Source: Dehalobacter sp. DCM
Lineage (GTDB): Bacteria; Bacillota; Desulfitobacteriia; Desulfitobacteriales; Syntrophobotulaceae
Assembly: GCF_024972775.1 (NCBI RefSeq)
Contig: NZ_CP092282.1
Coordinates: 2,535,001 to 2,599,000, forward strand
Reading direction: 5' to 3'
Length of the DNA: 64,000 nucleotides
Within the stretch, counting starts at the first letter, position 1. Each line of letters starts with the position of its first letter. Below, piece after piece: positions 61,214-64,000 of the stretch. The translations under genes and the position numbers were made by a program. The notes under the pieces are model-generated. The model was not told where the DNA came from. It saw nothing but the letters and a program-made list of their open reading frames with translations, and did not search any database.

Positions 61214-62239
61214 TTATGCCTCAGAAGGACTTTCCTTTTTAATCTCTTTGCTAGTCCGTTTCTTTATTTCGACAACAAGCTGGCTGGCAACAAAAATGGA
61301 GGAGTAGCATCCAAAGAATACACCAATCAGCATGACAAATGCAAATACTTTAGTGGAATCCCCGCCGAGGATATTAATCGCAAGCAACGCGATTAACACT
61401 GTCCCCACCGTTTTTAATGAACGGCCCATGGTCTGCCATACGGATTTATCGACCATGTCCTCAAAGCTGTCTCTCTTCTTCATGCGTTTTTCATTTTCAC
61501 GGATACGGTCATAAATAACGACGGTATCATTAATCGAATAACCGAATACAGTGAGTATGGCAGCAATGAATGTGGCATCAACCTGCAATTGAAACAGTGA
61601 AACGATTCCTACCGTAATCACTATATCGTGCAAAAGGGCAATCACTGCCGAAACAGCATAGAGAAAACGGAAGCGGAAGGACACATAGAGCAGAATAAGC
61701 ACGGCAGCTACCCCGAGGGCTTTGAGCGCATCCTGCTGCAACTCCGTACCAATGGCCGCTGCAACAAGATTCTCCTGCAGTGCTTGGCGGTCAAATGCAC
61801 CGGCTTGTTTTTCAATCGCAGTCAGCAGCGCATCCCGTTTGTCCGGATCCAGTGTTTCCGTACGAATCAGGGCTGTTTTATCCCCATTGGATAACTGGAC
61901 CGTCCCATCGATACCGAGGGAATCAACAGCCTTCTGGACATTAGACTGAGTCACTTGCTCATTGAACTGGATTGTAAACATCGATCCGCCAGTAAAATCA
62001 ATCCCCAGATTCAATCCCTGCACAAACAAAGAGATAATCCCGGCAATAATCAGGACGAGGGATAAAGCAAACCAAATATACCGCCTTTTCACAATATTAA
62101 AATAGAAGCGGTGCTCTTTCTTCACATCGTCGTAACTGGCTTCGCTGGCAGCAGGCGTAGAATGAAGTGCCGTATTTTGGGCGAGAGCTTTGGGTTCTGC
62201 ATACTTTGGCGGTTTTTTGCCCTTGTATTTATCAGCCAC
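61214..62239 (-). CDS. secF: Protein translocase subunit SecF
   Basis: Works with SecD to pull preproteins through SecYEG using the proton gradient. 341 residues; six transmembrane segments, the family pattern GLNLGIDFTGGSMF and the conserved RIRENEKR region are visible. An unusually long N-terminal extension of about 45 residues (Lys, Ala, Pro-rich) precedes the first membrane segment. It starts directly at the secD stop. Confidence 0.95.
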   Translation of the reverse strand: MADKYKGKKPPKYAEPKALAQNTALHSTPAASEASYDDVKKEHRFYFNIVKRRYIWFALSLVLIIAGIISLFVQGLNLGIDFTGGSMFTIQFNEQVTQSNVQKAVDSLGIDGTVQLSNGDKTALIRTETLDPDKRDALLTAIEKQAGAFDRQALQENLVAAAIGTELQQDALKALGVAAVLILLYVSFRFRFLYAVSAVIALLHDIVITVGIVSLFQLQVDATFIAAILTVFGYSINDTVVIYDRIRENEKRMKKRDSFEDMVDKSVWQTMGRSLKTVGTVLIALLAINILGGDSTKVFAFVMLIGVFFGCYSSIFVASQLVVEIKKRTSKEIKKESPSEA

Positions 62240-63481
62240 TTATTTTACCTCCTTTACGCCAAACAACCACTTGTTAAGACGCGGATTGATGCCGACGATC
62301 CAACGCATGATCCATCTTGTAAATGTGATTGCTGTAAACAGACTGGCCACAATACCGATAATCAAGGTTAGGGCAAAACCACGGATCGATGAGGAACCCA
62401 GCAGAAACAACGCTGCTGCGCCAAAAATAGTGGTGATATTTGAATCGAATACCGTCATAAACGCACGGCTGAATCCCGCATCGACGGCTGCTCTTAAAGA
62501 TTTTCCCAGTTTAAGTTCTTCTTTAATCCGCTCATAAACAATAATGTTCAAGTCCACGGCCATCCCCAGGGATAGTACGAAACCGGCGATACCCGGCAAT
62601 GTGAGTACGCTGCCAACCGCATACAATATCCAGAGCACGATCACCGAAAAAACAACGAGTGAAAAATCGGCAACCAAACCTGGTAAACGATAGAGGAAGA
62701 GCATAAATAAGAAAATGAAGATGATAGCAATTATACACGCATTCAAGCTCTTTTGAAGAGAATCCGCTCCCAAGCTGGCTCCAACCTGATACTTTTCCAC
62801 AATGGACATACTGACCGGAAGTGCTCCGGAACGGAACATGACGGCAAACTGAGCTGCCTCTTCCAGTGAAGAATAATGGCTGATCTGTGCCTTACCACTG
62901 GTGATCGGTTCTTCAACTCCGGGATTCTGAATCATTTGTTCATCGAGGTAAATTCCGATACGTTGACCGACATACTGGGTGGTCAAATCCGCGAACTTTT
63001 CCGCCCCTGCGGCTGTGAAATCAAGTGAGACGACAAAATCCTGTACCCCGGTGGACGTATCGGTGCCGGCACGGGCATCCTTTAATTCAGATCCGTCCAA
63101 AACGATATTCCCCTGGGGGTCACGGAAAGTCAACTTAGCCGTTGTCTTTAAAACTTTGACCGCTTGGTCCGGATCACTGACTCCGGCAAGATCGATGATA
63201 ATGCGTTTTTTATCATAATCTGTCTGAATATAAGGCTCAGAAACACCCAGCCCGTTAACGCGATTATCGATAACGGCTCTGGCTTTATCCATATCTTCGT
63301 TGGTTATAGCTGCACCGTCTTGTCCGGGTTCAGCCTGCAATACCAGATGAACTCCGCCGCGTAAGTCAAGTCCTAACGGAATTCCCTTTTCAGGATCCGT
63401 CAGAGGGTTAATTGACATGAAAACCACAACAGCGACGAGTATAACGGCGATTGCGAGTTTTAATATGTTTCCCCGTTTCAT
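62240..63481 (-). CDS. secD: Protein translocase subunit SecD
   Basis: 413 residues. Starts with one membrane segment, then the periplasmic P1 domain (GLDLRGGVHLVLQAEPG, PVSMSIVEKY) and five C-terminal segments with ALGMAVDLNIIVYERIKEE-like motif. Shorter P1 than in E. coli, typical for Firmicutes. GGAGGAAC precedes the ATG. Followed by secF without a gap. Confidence 0.95.
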   Translation of the reverse strand: MKRGNILKLAIAVILVAVVVFMSINPLTDPEKGIPLGLDLRGGVHLVLQAEPGQDGAAITNEDMDKARAVIDNRVNGLGVSEPYIQTDYDKKRIIIDLAGVSDPDQAVKVLKTTAKLTFRDPQGNIVLDGSELKDARAGTDTSTGVQDFVVSLDFTAAGAEKFADLTTQYVGQRIGIYLDEQMIQNPGVEEPITSGKAQISHYSSLEEAAQFAVMFRSGALPVSMSIVEKYQVGASLGADSLQKSLNACIIAIIFIFLFMLFLYRLPGLVADFSLVVFSVIVLWILYAVGSVLTLPGIAGFVLSLGMAVDLNIIVYERIKEELKLGKSLRAAVDAGFSRAFMTVFDSNITTIFGAAALFLLGSSSIRGFALTLIIGIVASLFTAITFTRWIMRWIVGINPRLNKWLFGVKEVK

Positions 63482-63559
63482 CCTTGTTCCTCCTAATAGA
63501 ATTATGGGAGCAGCCCATACGAATTACATTATATCCCTTTTGGAATAAACGTGTCAATG

Positions 63560-63592
63560 AATTCAAAAAGCAAGTGTTGCTGCACTTGCTTT
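63560..63592 (-). terminator. Terminator after yajC
   Basis: Ten-bp perfect stem AAAGCAAGTG/CACTTGCTTT with a six-base loop, then TTGAATT on the minus strand. It separates yajC from secD. Confidence 0.75.
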
Positions 63593-63669
63593 CGTCTGCT
63601 ACCCGATGGAATCAAATTATCCATTTCATCTTTGTTCAGTCTCCTCATTGATGCAGGTGGAACTTGGTA

Positions 63670-64000
63670 TTATTTTACTTCGGGCTCGACAACGTCTTCG
63701 ACGTCGTTAACTGTTTCTTCGCTCTCTTCTTTTTGCTTCTTCTCAGCAACATCCTTGCCGCCTTCGGCATTTCGGATTGCTGATTTTAATATCTCAATCT
63801 CAACATTGTTGGCAATTTTTATGATAACCGTATCTTCTTTGATCTTCGTGATCGTTCCAAGGATACCACCAATGGTTGTAACTTTGGCTTTTGGTTTAAT
63901 CGCCGCCATCAGTCTCTGACGTTCTTGCTTTTGTTTTCTGCTGGGCAGATAGAAAAGAAAAACAATCATGACAACGAAAAAGGCTAAATAAATGATCGTT
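63670..64000 (-). CDS. yajC: Preprotein translocase accessory protein YajC (N-terminus cut by window end)
   Basis: Single-pass membrane protein of the SecDF-YajC complex. The reading frame stays open to the window end; the visible part begins TIIYLAFFVVMIVFLFYLPS, so an ATG inside (63969) is unlikely to be the start. The motif KPKAKVTTIGGILGTITKIK is typical. The C-terminal acidic tail (EESEETVNDVEDVVEPEV) is longer than usual. Confidence 0.9.
   Translation of the reverse strand, partial: TIIYLAFFVVMIVFLFYLPSRKQKQERQRLMAAIKPKAKVTTIGGILGTITKIKEDTVIIKIANNVEIEILKSAIRNAEGGKDVAEKKQKEESEETVNDVEDVVEPEVK

Overview
The window comes from an endospore-forming, anaerobic Firmicute, most likely a Peptococcaceae/Desulfitobacteriaceae-type Clostridium relative. 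This is inferred from gene content, not from a database search. The markers are spo0A, spoVB, spoVM and a pdaB-type deacetylase (sporulation), [NiFe]-hydrogenase maturation genes, a siroheme-dependent heme branch, hemZ, RelA/SpoT, TrxA and strong Gram-positive ribosome binding sites. Almost all genes lie on the minus strand. The plus strand carries a few single genes and one tRNA-Arg(CCG).

Layout. 1-3200: 5' part of an LTA-synthase-like gene, then hypE, hypD, hypC and hypA (transcribed A-C-D-E). 3300-7900: heme operon ahbC, ahbD, a fused ahbA-ahbB, then a class I aminotransferase. 7970-8400: intergenic stretch with a dispersed repeat, hairpins and a terminator. 8400-10400: EF-G-like GTPase with a Tyr in place of the switch II His. 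10600-20000: spoVB, surE, folE, a KhtTU-like K+/H+ antiporter pair and a TPR protein. 19900-24400: a PLD-like lipoprotein that has lost its HKD motifs, a full LTA-synthase-like protein, and a 6S-like RNA just upstream of it. 24500-32400: panB, an FtsA-like ATPase with five C-terminal repeats, pfkA, a DnaA-like protein overlapping pfkA, and glnA. 32500-39900: TPR protein, pdaB, yitT, tRNA, a guanylate-kinase-like gene, spo0A, ferredoxin and a 22-residue SpoVM. 40000-46400: dinG-type helicase, orphan FlhB/FliK-like pair, trxA and csoR. 46800-59800: aspS, hisS, hemZ, a metallo-hydrolase, relA, recJ, a LapA-domain protein, ilvH and ilvB. 59900-64000: a second metallo-hydrolase, secF, secD and yajC (cut by the window end).

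The least explained signal is a family of 199-287 bp intergenic elements. They have TA-flanked terminal inverted repeats (about TAGTACAACGTTCTCTAAAT) and a conserved palindromic core. Five copies are recognisable (35147-35393, 35392-35590, 45785-46042, 46534-46760, 60659-60945), plus an end fragment at 60944. Two pairs abut and share exactly one TA, which suggests TA-targeted, mariner/IS630-like miniature elements that can insert into each other's ends. In at least two cases the first TAG of the element is the stop codon of the neighbouring gene. Two further dispersed repeat families are present (8174/39847 and 30404/37364).

Functional links. The Ahb proteins would convert siroheme to heme, while HemZ is a radical-SAM protein of the coproporphyrin route type. 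Hyp proteins mature NiFe hydrogenase. SecDF-YajC supports the Sec translocase. RelA, RecJ, HisS and AspS form the conserved Firmicute housekeeping cluster.
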